This document shows positions 34,250 through 45,153 of a stretch of 64,000 nucleotides of DNA, piece by piece. Source of the stretch: Rhodobacteraceae bacterium HTCC2150. GTDB taxonomy: Bacteria > Pseudomonadota > Alphaproteobacteria > Rhodobacterales > Rhodobacteraceae. The position numbers and the translations under genes are program-made. The stretch covers positions 1-64,000 of the forward strand of contig AAXZ01000001.1 of NCBI GenBank assembly GCA_000169395.1, given 5' to 3'. The notes beneath the pieces were generated by a model that was given only the letters and a program-made list of their open reading frames with translations, did not search any database and had not been told where the DNA came from. Within the stretch, counting starts at the first letter, position 1. Each line of letters starts with the position of its first letter.

Positions 34250-35131
34250 GTGAACCTAATTCTAACAGTCTTTCAAGTTGTAGCCCCTGTTTTCACGCTC
34301 GCATTGATCGGTTTCATCTGGGTAAAACTGGACATCGAATACCGCGTTGAGTTTGTCACCAAGCTGGCAATGACGGTATCTATCCCCTGTCTAATATTCG
34401 TCGCATTAATGAAAACCGAGGTGTCTGGCGCGGCTCTTACTGCGATCTCACTTGCTTCGATCGTCGCATATGCAGGCGTTACTTTAGTTATGTTTTTATT
34501 TATTAAAATTAACAGGTTAAATGCCCCAACATATTTGGCACCACTCATTTTTGGCAACACCGGTAATCTTGGTATTCCCCTTGCTTTGTTTGCCTTTGGC
34601 GAGGTTGGCCTGCAATACGCCGTGGTTAGTTTCGCCATTATGGCAGTTTACTCTTTCACCGCCGGCATATGGATTGTCAGCGGCGGCGGAAACCCCCTAA
34701 AAGCGTTGAAAGAACCCATGGTTGGGGCCACCATATTGGGTGGAATTTTCCTTTGGCAAGGTTGGGAAACACCGGTTTGGATCACCAACGCATTGGAACT
34801 TTTAGGTCAGATGGGCATTCCATTGATGCTGATTACCCTAGGTGTTGCGTTGGCGCGACTCAGTCCTGCTGGGCTTTTGCGTGCTTTTTGGCTGTCTTTA
34901 GCCAAGGTCATTATCTGCGCGGCAATCGCATGGACTGTGGCCGTCGTGTTCAAACTTGATGACGTGGCATTTGCTGTTCTGGTCTTACAAGTATCCACAC
35001 CTGTGGCCGTGACATCCTACCTTATCGCACAAAAATACGGCGCTAATGCAGGCGAGGTCGCAGGCATGGTCGTTGCCAGCACATTCCTATCCATCGCCTT
35101 CATTCCAATTCTATTAGCATTCCTACTTTAA
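34250..35131 (+). CDS. AEC family transporter
   Basis: A 293-residue inner-membrane transporter of the auxin-efflux-carrier family, which in bacteria often exports or imports organic acids such as malonate or malate. About ten hydrophobic segments are visible, with the central APLIFGNTGNLGIPLALFAFG, including the conserved Asn-Gly pairing, and the second-half STPVAVTSYLIAQKYG. GTG 34250 is preferred, with GGGGA upstream, to the TTG five codons earlier. It is monocistronic, as far as can be seen. The substrate is unknown. Confidence 0.83.
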   Translation: MNLILTVFQVVAPVFTLALIGFIWVKLDIEYRVEFVTKLAMTVSIPCLIFVALMKTEVSGAALTAISLASIVAYAGVTLVMFLFIKINRLNAPTYLAPLIFGNTGNLGIPLALFAFGEVGLQYAVVSFAIMAVYSFTAGIWIVSGGGNPLKALKEPMVGATILGGIFLWQGWETPVWITNALELLGQMGIPLMLITLGVALARLSPAGLLRAFWLSLAKVIICAAIAWTVAVVFKLDDVAFAVLVLQVSTPVAVTSYLIAQKYGANAGEVAGMVVASTFLSIAFIPILLAFLL

Positions 35132-35186
35132 TGTGACTTTGCAGAGCATCATTTTGACGATATAATTAAAAGAAAAAGCAGTACCT

Positions 35187-35765
35187 ATGAAACGAGCAGC
35201 ACTTCTATTCGGATTATTAATTCTTGCCGCATGCGGCGGGCCAGGAAGTGCGCCGAAAAATCTAGATGATGCTTGTTCTATTGTTCGTCAGAACCCAACG
35301 TACCTAAAGGCCTTCAAGAAGACCCAAGGTAAATGGGGCATTCCGGTCGCCTTGCAGATGGCGGTGATTTATCAGGAAAGCAAATTCCGCGCTAAGGCAC
35401 GAACACCCTTTAGATATTCAATGGGCGTGATCCCAATGGGGCGGCAATCATCGGCGTATGGATATTCACAGGCGTTGGATGCGACTTGGGATGAATACCG
35501 TCGCAAAACCCGCAGCCTAGGTGCAAAACGGCACAACATCGGCGATGCCACTGATTTCATGGGTTGGTATATGGATCAGTCGTATGAAAAAGTTGGCATT
35601 TCTAAAACCGATACAGCCGCGCAGTATCTGGCTTATCACGAAGGTCACACTGGATATTCAAAACGCACCTATCGCAAGAAACCTTGGTTGGTTAGAATTT
35701 CCAAAGAACTGGAAAGCCGCGCGTTTGAGTATCACACGCAACTGATTGCATGCGGAAAACTTTAA
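35187..35765 (+). CDS. Lytic-transglycosylase-like lipoprotein
   Basis: A 192-residue outer-membrane-type lipoprotein. The signal peptide ends with lipobox ILAAC near residue 16. The mature part has a transglycosylase SLT fold: the catalytic glutamate is in QMAVIYQESKFR, and SSAYGYSQALDATWDEYR supplies the substrate-binding segment. Such enzymes cut the glycan strands of peptidoglycan. Family relatives in Rhodobacterales have the same short form. It is convergent with lolA. Confidence 0.82.
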   Translation: MKRAALLFGLLILAACGGPGSAPKNLDDACSIVRQNPTYLKAFKKTQGKWGIPVALQMAVIYQESKFRAKARTPFRYSMGVIPMGRQSSAYGYSQALDATWDEYRRKTRSLGAKRHNIGDATDFMGWYMDQSYEKVGISKTDTAAQYLAYHEGHTGYSKRTYRKKPWLVRISKELESRAFEYHTQLIACGKL

Positions 35766-35777
35766 AACGATTAGCGA

Positions 35778-36386
35778 TTATTTATTACGCTTGGCAGTTT
35801 CCACAACGATACTGAAAAGTGACGCGGGTAATTTTTCTTTACGTTCCATCAAGCCTAATATCACCGTCGTCTGTGAACCACCGCCATCATTGATTACCCA
35901 TTGGCGCAACTCGACAGGGTCAGCTGTAAATACCAATTCAATCGAGCCATAATCAGGATGCTCTGGATCTTGGGCAATGACGGTTGTTGAGTTTCCGCCG
36001 TCTTGATGACCCACTACCATTTTCGAATTGGTCAAATTGACATTGCGTTCCAAAATAATGTTCAAGGGGGTGCGCTTAAGCGGGAACTGTTCTGGTGGGG
36101 TGTTGGATTTAGCGTCAAAAATCGCAACCTGACTGCCACCAGCTATCACAAGGCTTTCTTCAGGTGGGTTATATTCAAACCTGATACGTCCTGGGCGATG
36201 CAAATAGAGCGTGCCAGTTGAAATTGTGCCGTCCGCATTGATCTGTGTGAATTCAGTTTGCGCGCGTTTTAGATCATTAAAATACGCAGAGATATCACTT
36301 AACGGGATTTTTTCGGCCATAGCCGATGTTGCAGCCAACCCAAGGGTCAGTGCCGGAATCAGGGCCATTTTTAGTATGTGTTTCAT
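35778..36386 (-). CDS. lolA: Outer-membrane lipoprotein carrier protein LolA
   Basis: LolA carries lipoproteins across the periplasm from LolCDE to the outer membrane. The 202-residue protein has a signal peptide (about 1-24, ending AMA) and the LolA fold. Segments FNDLKRAQTEFTQINADGT, LYLHRPGRIRFEYNPPE and the LVIAGGSQVAIFD strand match alphaproteobacterial LolA. It follows ftsK on the same strand by 67 bases, a common pairing in this order. Confidence 0.88.
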   Translation of the reverse strand: MKHILKMALIPALTLGLAATSAMAEKIPLSDISAYFNDLKRAQTEFTQINADGTISTGTLYLHRPGRIRFEYNPPEESLVIAGGSQVAIFDAKSNTPPEQFPLKRTPLNIILERNVNLTNSKMVVGHQDGGNSTTVIAQDPEHPDYGSIELVFTADPVELRQWVINDGGGSQTTVILGLMERKEKLPASLFSIVVETAKRNK

Positions 36387-36453
36387 AAAACAAACCTAGG
36401 CATTCGGGCGCAGATTTCCAGTGGGAAAAATGCGCCTGTCGCTGCTTTTACGA

Positions 36454-39396
36454 TCACTTTTCAGGGATCAGGATGTCGCGTTTGCCCACGTGGTTTGCGG
36501 GGCTGACCAATCCGCTGTCTTCCATTTGTTCAACCAAACGGGCGGCTTTGTTATACCCAATCGCCAATTTGCGTTGAATGTAGGATGTTGAACATTTCCG
36601 ATCATTAATGACGATTTGCACCGCTGTATCATATAGCGCGTCTTCGCCGTCTGTATTGCCACCCAGACCCAGAACCGCATCTATGCTGCTTTCGCGATCT
36701 TCACTTGGGCCATCAACGACGCCACCAACATATTCTGGCGGGCCAAACGCTTTAAGATGATTAACGATCTCTTCGACTTCTTCATCAGAACAGAACGGGC
36801 CGTGGACACGAGTGATTTTTGATCCCCCCGCCATATAAAGCATGTCACCCATACCCAATAATTGTTCTGCACCCATTTCACCCAAAATCGTGCGGCTATC
36901 GATTTTGCTGGTCACTTGGAAACTGATCCGTGTCGGGAAGTTGGCCTTGATCGTACCCGTGATAACATCAACAGATGGACGTTGGGTCGCCATAATCAAG
37001 TGAATGCCAGATGCACGCGCCATCTGTGCCAGACGCTGAATACACGCTTCAATTTCTTTGCCAGCGACCATCATAAGATCGGCCATCTCATCCACGACAA
37101 CCACAATATATGGCAGTTTTTCTGGCGCGAATTCTTCGGTTTCAAAAATTGGCTCACCGGTGTCATCATCAAAACCGGTTTGCACGGTACGGCTGAACAT
37201 TTCGTTTTTGTCCAACGCATCAGCCACGCGACCGTTGTATCCGTCAATGTTCCGCACGCCCATTTTGGACATCTTTTTGTAACGCTCTTCCATCTCGCCC
37301 ACGACCCATTTCAGGGCAACAACTGCCTTTTTAGGGTCTGTAACAACAGGTGACAGAAGATGAGGGATACCGTCATAAACCGACAGTTCCAGCATTTTGG
37401 GATCGATCATGATCATCCGGCATTCATCCGGACTTAGCTTATAAAGCAGCGACAAGATCATTGTATTAATCGCCACCGATTTACCCGAACCGGTTGTACC
37501 CGCGATCAATAAATGCGGCATCTTTGCAAGGTTCGCCACGATCGGTTCGCCACCGATGTCCTTGCCCAACGCCAATGGCAGTTTTTGATTGCCGTCCCCA
37601 AAATCACGATGCGAAAGAATTTCGCGCAAGGCCACAGTTTCACGTTGTTCATTGGGCAACTCGATCCCGATAACCGTACGACCAGGAACCGTGGATACAC
37701 GGGCAGATAGTGCCGACATGGATCGTGCGATGTCGTCAGACAATCCAATAACGCGGCTGGCCTTTAGGCCTGGTGCGGGTTCTAATTCGTACATCGTCAC
37801 CACTGGACCGGGGCGCACTGAAACGATTTCACCTTTAACGCCATAGTCATCCAGCACGCTTTCCAACATGCGGGCATTTTCTTCCAACGCCTCATCAGAC
37901 AAAGATGCACGTTCGATTTTCACGGGTTTTGCCAGCAATCCCAGCGGTGGCATTTCGTAATTGGAACGATTGCTTTCCTCAAATTGCAAAGCTGGCTGTG
38001 CCTCGGCAATGGCACGTTTGCTTGGGGCCGCAGGTTTCTTGGGCGTATGTTGCACAAGGTTTTTTGTTTCGGGCTGCACAACCGCACGACTTGCTTGACG
38101 CAACATAGTGCGCAACGCGTCTTCTTGCGGTGCATTCGTATCCAATTCTTCGATCAGCGCATCATCCAATGCCGCCAAATCATCGGTATCATCCAACATT
38201 TCATATTCATTTGATACCGGTGTCCTAGGTATAACTGGCGTTGCTGGGTCTTGTGTGTAACGTGTTGCGACCAAAGGTGTGGCTGGTATTTCCTTGTTTA
38301 AGACCAGCGGTTCTTGGCGACCTTGGCTTTGTCCAACCAATCGCGATTCACGGTTTTTAATGACATTGGCAATTTTGTTTTTAACACGATCAGGATGGGC
38401 TTCTTCAATGTCACCCTCAAACGCTTGTTGTTCCACCAATTCAGGTTCTGGATCAGCAGCGCGCGTAAGACCCGGCAGGCGACCAAAAAGACCACGACGT
38501 GGTTCCGGCGCTGTTTCTTCTTGCTGTACTGGTGCCGTTTGGACCCCATCAAACGTGGGTTCTTGCATCTGGTGAGATACAGTTTCACGCACCACCAATG
38601 GGCGGATGTGATTTGGCGCCATCGTCGCGGCACGCGCGGCTTCGGCTTCTTCATATTGTGCTGCCTCTTCGGCTGCGATTGCTGCGGCGGCACGACGTTC
38701 TTGGCGAGCCAGATTTTGGTTACGCATGCCTGTCATGGCTTTGGTACCCGCAAAACCAAACAACCGCATGACGCCAGCATATATCATCACTAAACCGATC
38801 AACATCCGACGGAAAATCATCCGCAACTCATCGCGGGTAAAGCCAAGCACAAACAACGCCATTGCAACCAAAGCCGCTGCAAACAGTGCGCTTGTTACCT
38901 TTAGGCCTAACGCAAGATTGGCAGGCACCGCACTAAGAACGGCGCCCAAAATCGTATCGCCGAACAATCCACCTAGACCAAAACTATGAGACCAAGCCGC
39001 ACCCGGCACATGAGTGGATGCGTAAATTGCAGCCAAAGCCACAACGATAGGGGCAAAAATCACCCGTCCAAGTGCACGATCTGCACCCACATGGCGGAAC
39101 AAACGAATGCCCCATACAGCAAAAACCAACGAAATCGCCCATGATCCCATGCCAATGATGATAAACAAAGGCGACGCCAGTGACGCCCCGAAACGGCCCA
39201 GATAGTTTTGTGCCGGTGCATCTGATGCTGACATCCAATTGGGATCTTCAGGCACATAGGAAAACAGGATCAACGACAGCAAAACCGCTAAGACCATCAA
39301 GCCCAAACCGATCAGTTCTTGCCCGCGCTGTTCGATCATCGCTTGCGTTTTACTGTCCAACAAAGGATCGCGTGTACGTGCTTGATAAGATGCCAT
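36454..39396 (-). CDS. ftsK: DNA translocase FtsK
   Basis: A 980-residue protein that pumps DNA at the division septum and activates XerCD recombination at dif. About four or five membrane segments lie in the first 210 residues, followed by a long variable acidic linker (about 220-480). The motor domain has Walker [14 protein letters not shown], Walker [14 protein letters not shown], and the [19 protein letters not shown] segment. The last 60 residues are the winged-helix gamma domain ([20 protein letters not shown]) that reads KOPS sites. Length is in the usual range. Confidence 0.95.
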   Translation of the reverse strand: MASYQARTRDPLLDSKTQAMIEQRGQELIGLGLMVLAVLLSLILFSYVPEDPNWMSASDAPAQNYLGRFGASLASPLFIIIGMGSWAISLVFAVWGIRLFRHVGADRALGRVIFAPIVVALAAIYASTHVPGAAWSHSFGLGGLFGDTILGAVLSAVPANLALGLKVTSALFAAALVAMALFVLGFTRDELRMIFRRMLIGLVMIYAGVMRLFGFAGTKAMTGMRNQNLARQERRAAAAIAAEEAAQYEEAEAARAATMAPNHIRPLVVRETVSHQMQEPTFDGVQTAPVQQEETAPEPRRGLFGRLPGLTRAADPEPELVEQQAFEGDIEEAHPDRVKNKIANVIKNRESRLVGQSQGRQEPLVLNKEIPATPLVATRYTQDPATPVIPRTPVSNEYEMLDDTDDLAALDDALIEELDTNAPQEDALRTMLRQASRAVVQPETKNLVQHTPKKPAAPSKRAIAEAQPALQFEESNRSNYEMPPLGLLAKPVKIERASLSDEALEENARMLESVLDDYGVKGEIVSVRPGPVVTMYELEPAPGLKASRVIGLSDDIARSMSALSARVSTVPGRTVIGIELPNEQRETVALREILSHRDFGDGNQKLPLALGKDIGGEPIVANLAKMPHLLIAGTTGSGKSVAINTMILSLLYKLSPDECRMIMIDPKMLELSVYDGIPHLLSPVVTDPKKAVVALKWVVGEMEERYKKMSKMGVRNIDGYNGRVADALDKNEMFSRTVQTGFDDDTGEPIFETEEFAPEKLPYIVVVVDEMADLMMVAGKEIEACIQRLAQMARASGIHLIMATQRPSVDVITGTIKANFPTRISFQVTSKIDSRTILGEMGAEQLLGMGDMLYMAGGSKITRVHGPFCSDEEVEEIVNHLKAFGPPEYVGGVVDGPSEDRESSIDAVLGLGGNTDGEDALYDTAVQIVINDRKCSTSYIQRKLAIGYNKAARLVEQMEDSGLVSPANHVGKRDILIPEK

Positions 39397-39408
39397 AATG
39401 ACTAGTCC

Positions 39409-40590
39409 TTAACCCATTAAACAATCGCGCAGCGTTGTCAGCGCACGATGCAGTTCTTGTTTTTCGGTCACCATGGCAACCCTAATATATTCACTTGCCG
39501 GATTTTTCCCGTCGACCTCGACGGCAAAATACCCGCCCGGCACAACCCGAATACCCGTCTCTTGCCAAAGGCGAAGCGCGGCGGCCTCACCGTCTTGTAC
39601 GTTCAACCACAGAAAGAAACCGCCTGCGGGTGGTGTATATCCATTTGCGCCAGCAAAGACCTGATCCGCAATTTTGTATTTTTCTTGGTATAACTTGCGC
39701 GAAGCGATGACATGTTCCTCATCGTCCCAAAGACGTGCGGAAACTTTCTGTATCGGCAAAGGCAATGGCGCACCTGCATAGGCACGTAATTCTTTAACCT
39801 TGGCGATGGATTTCGGACCACCTGCAACAAAGCCACTACGCAAACCCGGTAGATTGGATCGCTTGGACAATGAGTGGAAAACCAAAACGCGTTCAGGATC
39901 AGCCCCAAGTTCGGCGGCCATTTGCAATGCGCCTAATGGTGGTTCATCGCGGTAAATTTCTGAATAGCATTCGTCAGCAAAAATTTTGAAATCGTGTTTT
40001 TGAGCCAGTCCAAACAAGACCTTCCAATAAGCCCGATCGGCAATCGCGCCCTCGGGATTTGAAGGCGAACAAATGTAAGCGACCGTTGTACGATTAAGCG
40101 TTGTTTCATCAAGCGAGGCAAAATCTGGCAAAAACCCTGACATCGGCGTTGAAGGCACAAAAATTGGATCAGCCGTCGAGGCCAATGCGCCGATTGCATA
40201 AACAGAATAATATGGATTTGGCAGTAAAACTGCAGGTTTAGTGCCGTTTTTGGTTTCTGGTGACAAGGCAACGCAGGCGTTGAATAATCCTTCACGCGTT
40301 CCATTCAGGGCCATGATTTGCTGACTTGCATCGACACGCACACCAAAGCGGCGATCGATCCAACCGGCGATACTTTCCAGCAATTCATCTGAACCATAGT
40401 TGGGTGGGTATTTTCCAAAACCGGCAGCGTGTTTAGCCATATCGGTTCCAACCCAATCGGGGAACGCGTGACGTGGCTCGCCAATGGTCATGTTTATCAC
40501 GTCGCCACCCGCTGGGTGCACGTCTAAAAGCCCGCGAATACGCGGCCACACATGTTCAGGAAGGTTAGAAAACCTCTCAGGAAACGCCAT
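39409..40590 (-). CDS. Aminotransferase class I/II (succinyl-DAP aminotransferase DapC-like)
   Basis: A 393-residue PLP enzyme. The active-site lysine is in FHSLSKRSNLPGLRSG, with PNPYYSVYAIGAL, SPSNPEGAIADRAYW and DECYSEIYRDE forming the cofactor pocket. The start, LPEHVWPRIRGLLDV, and NMTIGEPRHAFPDWV resemble DapC-type N-succinyldiaminopimelate aminotransferases in lysine and peptidoglycan precursor synthesis. It is 12 bases upstream of ftsK, consistent with a cell-division or wall context. Substrate by similarity only. Confidence 0.82.
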   Translation of the reverse strand: MAFPERFSNLPEHVWPRIRGLLDVHPAGGDVINMTIGEPRHAFPDWVGTDMAKHAAGFGKYPPNYGSDELLESIAGWIDRRFGVRVDASQQIMALNGTREGLFNACVALSPETKNGTKPAVLLPNPYYSVYAIGALASTADPIFVPSTPMSGFLPDFASLDETTLNRTTVAYICSPSNPEGAIADRAYWKVLFGLAQKHDFKIFADECYSEIYRDEPPLGALQMAAELGADPERVLVFHSLSKRSNLPGLRSGFVAGGPKSIAKVKELRAYAGAPLPLPIQKVSARLWDDEEHVIASRKLYQEKYKIADQVFAGANGYTPPAGGFFLWLNVQDGEAAALRLWQETGIRVVPGGYFAVEVDGKNPASEYIRVAMVTEKQELHRALTTLRDCLMG

Positions 40591-40709
40591 TACTGCCTCA
40601 GTTCTTCAGGGTCATTTCGCCCCGTTATCCCTTAAACATAGCCAAAGGCGCGGTGCGGGTCCAGAAAAACCGCACAAAAATCCGTTTATTTCAGTCTTTT
40701 ATGTGGCTT

Positions 40710-42041
40710 TTAAGCCAAGGCAGCCTCTGCTGCTGCCCCAATCCGCAATAACTTGTGTTCGCTCATCTGGCCTGCCGTAAACATAATTCCAGCCGATGGC
40801 GTACTTGTCGGCAGGGTCAAAGAAGCTGATCCCAGCAAATTTCCTATGCGAGTATTGCGCAATGCCAATAGGTTTTCGGTGTTAAAATAGCCATCTTCGG
40901 TCAGCAAACGATCGACATTCGGCGGTAAAATTGCCGAACTTGGCATGATAACCGCATCAAAGCCCGCCGTCTTTGCCGCATAAATTTCGCGAATTTCAGC
41001 CAACCGTTGCCACGCTTTTACATAATCGCTGGCCAAAACATCTTTGCCAGCCATAAATCGCGCCAAAATGGGCGGGAACATTTTTTCAGGGTCCGCCTCA
41101 ATTTCACGGCTCCACGTGCCATACGCCTCGGCGCTATACAAAACACCTGTCAATTGCATCGCTTCGTGAACAACCTCAATTGCACCATTCTCAACATGTG
41201 CACCTGCGTTTTTCAGGGCATCACAGGCCGTATCAAAGCCTGACTTTGGCGCGTCACGCACTTCTTCCATGGCAATCGTGTCCAATATCAAGAACCGCTT
41301 GCCCACAAGGCTGGCACCGTCAAGATTAGCTGGTTTTCCACCCTCAAGGGCCGCCAGCATTAAATTCGCGTCCTCAACAGATCGGCATAATGGGCCAACC
41401 GTGTCAAAACTGGCGCAAAGAGGCACAACACCCTTTAGGCTTAGACGACCGGACGTGGTTTTCAGGCCAACCAAATCGTTCCAAGCCGCAGGAATGCGCA
41501 CAGAACCACCCGTGTCAGAACCAATTCCGGCCGCGGCCAACCCAAAGGCCACAGATGTCGCCGCACCAGAGGATGAACCCCCCGCCACAGCCGAATGATC
41601 GTTGACACAAGGTGAAGTTTCTTTGACAGGATTAACACCAAGCCCTGAAAACGCCAGTTCTGACATGTGGGTTTTTCCTAGCCCAACCAAGCCAGCAGCC
41701 GTTGCATTTTTCACAACCTCAGCATCGGTTGTTGGCACGCGCCCTGACAACAAATCACTGCCTGCCTCACAAATCGTGCCGGATGTATCAAACAAGTCTT
41801 TCCAAGATATAGGAACGCCGTCCAAGGGCGATCGCCTCAGGCCGGCTTTTGCACGCTCTGATGCAGCCTCTGCCTCGGCCAACACACGATCCACAGTGGT
41901 GCGTGCATAAATACGAGAGCTAAATTCATGAACTTCGATGGCCTCAAGATAGGTCTGCGTCAAATCCACAGGATCAATTTCACCTGATCCAATGCCTCGA
42001 CCTAAATTCGCCGCCGTTTCCCAAAGCCAATTGTTAGACAT
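40710..42041 (-). CDS. Amidase (amidase-signature family)
   Basis: A 443-residue hydrolase. The catalytic Ser-cisSer-Lys triad is visible: Lys in GVPISWKDLFDTSG, and the serines in VAGGSSSGAA and GSDTGGSVRIPAAW. GatA, AtzF and fatty acid amide hydrolases share this fold. There are no gatB or gatC neighbours, so it is not the tRNA amidotransferase subunit. Substrate unknown. It is divergent from the UbiH-family gene, with 84 bases between starts. Confidence 0.86.
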   Translation of the reverse strand: MSNNWLWETAANLGRGIGSGEIDPVDLTQTYLEAIEVHEFSSRIYARTTVDRVLAEAEAASERAKAGLRRSPLDGVPISWKDLFDTSGTICEAGSDLLSGRVPTTDAEVVKNATAAGLVGLGKTHMSELAFSGLGVNPVKETSPCVNDHSAVAGGSSSGAATSVAFGLAAAGIGSDTGGSVRIPAAWNDLVGLKTTSGRLSLKGVVPLCASFDTVGPLCRSVEDANLMLAALEGGKPANLDGASLVGKRFLILDTIAMEEVRDAPKSGFDTACDALKNAGAHVENGAIEVVHEAMQLTGVLYSAEAYGTWSREIEADPEKMFPPILARFMAGKDVLASDYVKAWQRLAEIREIYAAKTAGFDAVIMPSSAILPPNVDRLLTEDGYFNTENLLALRNTRIGNLLGSASLTLPTSTPSAGIMFTAGQMSEHKLLRIGAAAEAALA

Positions 42042-42125
42042 GCCTACGCTCCATCACACATTTTTTACAAAGCTAGCGACTGCTTGGCGCATGGACAATC
42101 CCGCATCTTCACTCATATTGGGCAC

Positions 42126-43331
42126 ATGAACGATATTACAATTATTGGTGGCGGTCTTGTCGGTGGGACAATGGCCTTGGGATTGGCCCAAAACGGTTTT
42201 AGCGTAACCATTATTGACGCCCATAAAAAAGGTTCCCAAACAAAGCGCGCATTTGATGGGCGATCCTATGCATTGGCGCAGGCAACCATTCGTATGTTCA
42301 CCGTCTTGGGTCTTTGGGCAGATTTACATGCAAACGCACAACCAATTTTGCAAGTGAAAGCCAGCGACGGCCGTGCAGGACAGGGCCCCGCGCCCTGGCA
42401 CTTGCACTTTGACCACGATGATTTAGGCGAAGGCCCGATGGGCTTTATGGTTGAAGATCGTTTTGTCCGACTTGCTCTAAGCAACGCTTTGAACACCACG
42501 CCAAATATCACGCAAACTTTTGGCCATACTGTTACCGCACAAGATGGCGGCGTAATTACGCTTGATAATGGTACACACATCCAAGCCAACTTGATTATCG
42601 GATGCGATGGTCGCCAAAGCAGCACTGCACAACGCGCTGGAATTAAGCGACGTGTGACCAACTATCATCAAACCGCCTTGGTCTGTGCGATTGATCACGA
42701 CCTGCCCCACAACGGCATTGCGCACCAGTTTTTTATGCCCGAGGGACCGCTAGCAATCCTGCCCTTACCGGGAAACCGTTCCTCAATTGTTTGGTCAGAT
42801 CAAACTGATCGCGCCAAGGCTATTAACGATTTGCCCGATGCAGAATACTTGGAATTCTTGCGCCCACGTTTTGGTGATTTTCTGGGCGATATTTCATTGA
42901 CGGGCGCACGTTTCACGTATCCGCTGACGTTGACAGTTGCCTCTGAAATGACCGCCGCGCGCATGGCATTGGCGGGTGATGCCGCGCAAGGGGTGCACCC
43001 AATTGCCGGTCAGGGTTTAAATCTTGGCTTGCGCGATGTTGCCACGTTGGTCGAAGTTGTTACACGGGCCAAACGACGAGGCGAGGATTTTGGTGCGGCT
43101 GATGTTTTGCAACGCTATGCAGATTGGCGCAGCTTTGATCGAACGACATTGACGACCGCAACCGATGGATTCAATCGCCTGTTTTCCAACGACAACGCCC
43201 TGTTACGCCCGTTGCGTGATTTTGGGATGGCAGCAGTAAGTGCAGCGCCCAACCTACGTCGTGCTTTCATGCGCGAAGCCGCGGGTATGAGCGGCGATAT
43301 TCCACATCTGTTGCAAGGCAAAGCCCTCTAA
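42126..43331 (+). CDS. UbiH/UbiF/VisC/COQ6-family FAD-dependent hydroxylase
   Basis: A 401-residue flavoprotein monooxygenase that probably hydroxylates the ubiquinone ring. It has the FAD motif ITIIGGGLVGGTMALGLA, the LIIGCDGRQSSTAQRAG segment, and the second FAD motif LAGDAAQGVHPIAGQGLNLGLRD diagnostic of the UbiH family. I start at ATG 42126, right at the FAD motif, rather than at a TTG 14 codons earlier. Which of the three ring positions it modifies cannot be told. It is followed by the convergent trm112-like gene. Confidence 0.88.
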   Translation: MNDITIIGGGLVGGTMALGLAQNGFSVTIIDAHKKGSQTKRAFDGRSYALAQATIRMFTVLGLWADLHANAQPILQVKASDGRAGQGPAPWHLHFDHDDLGEGPMGFMVEDRFVRLALSNALNTTPNITQTFGHTVTAQDGGVITLDNGTHIQANLIIGCDGRQSSTAQRAGIKRRVTNYHQTALVCAIDHDLPHNGIAHQFFMPEGPLAILPLPGNRSSIVWSDQTDRAKAINDLPDAEYLEFLRPRFGDFLGDISLTGARFTYPLTLTVASEMTAARMALAGDAAQGVHPIAGQGLNLGLRDVATLVEVVTRAKRRGEDFGAADVLQRYADWRSFDRTTLTTATDGFNRLFSNDNALLRPLRDFGMAAVSAAPNLRRAFMREAAGMSGDIPHLLQGKAL

Positions 43332-43355
43332 TCGCCAGAAACAAGCGTTGAGGTT

Positions 43356-43535
43356 TTAATCTAGCTTTCGCGCCTCATCGACGATCATGATCGGTATGCC
43401 GTTTCGAATGGGGTAAGCCAATTTGGCTGACTTTGAAATTAGTTCGTCTTTTTCAACGTCCAGTTTCAATGGACCTTGTGTTTCTGGACAAACCAAAACT
43501 TCTAACATTTTGCGATCATACATAGGTTCATTCAT
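43356..43535 (-). CDS. Trm112-family protein (UPF0434)
   Basis: A 59-residue protein. The core [17 protein letters not shown], then [21 protein letters not shown], is the Trm112/YcaR pattern. Eukaryotic Trm112 activates methyltransferases; the bacterial role is unclear. The first zinc-type CP pair is kept. Its ATG overlaps the stop of the upstream Lon-N gene (ATGA), so they are coupled, an arrangement kept in Rhodobacterales. Confidence 0.88.
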   Translation of the reverse strand: MNEPMYDRKMLEVLVCPETQGPLKLDVEKDELISKSAKLAYPIRNGIPIMIVDEARKLD

Positions 43536-44176
43536 TGCAAAATTCCTTCGCTATCCCCGCCACGCAGGGCAAATTCGATCAATGTCACCAGTGTTTCGCG
43601 ACGGGTCGTTAATGTCGGTGATTCAAGTAAAGCCTGTCGTTCTTCTGGTTCAAACGGGCACAACATCGAAAGCGAATTGATCAACATTTCAGGTGCCGCA
43701 TCTTTCAGACCATCCCAATCTGTTGTCAGATCTTTTAACTCAAAATAACTTTCCAACGACTTCATTAGACTGGCACGGTTCAGGCCTTCGTCTGTTTCCG
43801 ATGTACCCAAATCCCGTTCAAAACCTGCCCAAGAAACATCCCCTTTCAGATAGGGGGCGAAACCTTCGTGAACATCGTTGATGCGAAACCGTGACAGACC
43901 CGCAAGGGTGATCATGTACCGTCCATCCTCGGTTTCGGAAAAATTAATCAACCGACCCGCACAGCCAATTTTGTGCAACCGTTGCGATCTATCCGCACCA
44001 GTTTCCAACGGTTGGATCATCCCAATCATACGGTGACTGGTTTTCATCGCATCCTCAATCATTGCCAGATAACGCAGTTCAAAGATGTGCAAAGGCAGTC
44101 GTGCGCGGGGCAGTAACAGCGCACCGGGCAAAGGAAACAAGGAAAGCGTTTCAGGCAGGTCAGCCGGTTTTATCAT
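43532..44176 (-). CDS. Lon N-terminal (LON substrate-binding) domain protein
   Basis: A 214-residue protein made only of the Lon N-terminal substrate-binding domain: [33 protein letters not shown] and [19 protein letters not shown] are its hallmarks. There is no ATPase or protease domain. Such stand-alone proteins are common in Alphaproteobacteria and have no settled role. It lies between the thioredoxin-type gene (18 bases upstream) and trm112, so the three form one unit. Confidence 0.87.
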   Translation of the reverse strand: MIKPADLPETLSLFPLPGALLLPRARLPLHIFELRYLAMIEDAMKTSHRMIGMIQPLETGADRSQRLHKIGCAGRLINFSETEDGRYMITLAGLSRFRINDVHEGFAPYLKGDVSWAGFERDLGTSETDEGLNRASLMKSLESYFELKDLTTDWDGLKDAAPEMLINSLSMLCPFEPEERQALLESPTLTTRRETLVTLIEFALRGGDSEGILQ

Positions 44177-44194
44177 GATGTCCTGCCCTTTGTT

Positions 44195-45100
44195 TTACAT
44201 GAAGATCATAGACGACAATTTACGACGACCATTCAACGCGATCGGGTCTTGTGCTGTCAATGCATCGAATATTTTGAACAACTGCGTCTTGGCGGCGCCA
44301 TCGTTCCATTCTCGGTCTTTTTTGAAAATTGTCAGCAGTTCATCTACCGCACCTTGTACTTCGCCGGTGCCGTGCATGGCCAAGGCCAAATTAAAGCGCG
44401 CATCTAGATCGTTGTCATCAGCAGCCACCGCAGCACGTAATTCATCCAAGGGGCCTGCCTCTGCCGCCTCAAGTGCTAGGGCAAGTTGTGCACGCAAACC
44501 ATCAATTTCTGCACGGTTGGTAATGGGTGCTGGAACAGCCTCTATCAATGCCGCCAATTCATCGATTTGACCCAACGCCAAATGGCATTTTCCTACACCC
44601 GCGAAGGCTGCGATGTTTTCAGGTTCTTCGCCTAAAACAGCCGCATATGTCTGTAAGGCATCATCAATGTCGCCTTCTTCAAACATGACATCCGCCGCCT
44701 CAAGCGCGTCGCCTAGACCATTGTCTGTGCCACCAAGTGCCGCAACCCGCGTCACAAAATCCTTGATTTCTGCAGGTGTTTGATTGCCCTGAAAACCATC
44801 AACAGGCTTGCCATCAAAAAAGGCATATACTGTTGGGATCGATTGAATTTTTAACTGTCCAGCAATGTTTTGATTTTGATCGACGTCGATCTTTACCATT
44901 TTCACTTTGCCACCGGCGTCAGTCACAGCGGCCTCAAGTGCGGGGCCAAGCGTTTTGCACGGGCCACACCAAGGCGCCCAAAAATCAACAATCACTGGCG
45001 TTTCACGGCTGGCGTCAATCACATCGTCCATGAATGTCATTTCGGAACCGTCTTTGATCAGATCAGCCCCAGCAGCAGGGTTATTTCCAAGTTCTAGCAT
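44195..45100 (-). CDS. Thioredoxin-TPR chaperone (CnoX/YbbN-like)
   Basis: A 301-residue protein. Residues about 25-125 form a thioredoxin domain with VDFWAPWCGPCKTLGPALE, so the redox CGPC site is intact. The rest is a helical TPR-like region with DALEAADVMFEEGDIDDALQ and repeats of similar length. YbbN/CnoX proteins hold unfolding proteins during oxidative stress and hand them to DnaK or GroEL. It heads the three-gene unit with Lon-N and trm112. Confidence 0.88.
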   Translation of the reverse strand: MLELGNNPAAGADLIKDGSEMTFMDDVIDASRETPVIVDFWAPWCGPCKTLGPALEAAVTDAGGKVKMVKIDVDQNQNIAGQLKIQSIPTVYAFFDGKPVDGFQGNQTPAEIKDFVTRVAALGGTDNGLGDALEAADVMFEEGDIDDALQTYAAVLGEEPENIAAFAGVGKCHLALGQIDELAALIEAVPAPITNRAEIDGLRAQLALALEAAEAGPLDELRAAVAADDNDLDARFNLALAMHGTGEVQGAVDELLTIFKKDREWNDGAAKTQLFKIFDALTAQDPIALNGRRKLSSMIFM

Positions 45101-45153
45101 CGTCTAAATTCCCATTTCGTCTTGGTCCCTATATGGGGTCCCAATTGTATATT

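Noticed and set aside
38298-38793. Open frames on both strands within the ftsK linker region
   Set aside because: They overlap the low-complexity linker of ftsK and show no domain; shadow frames.
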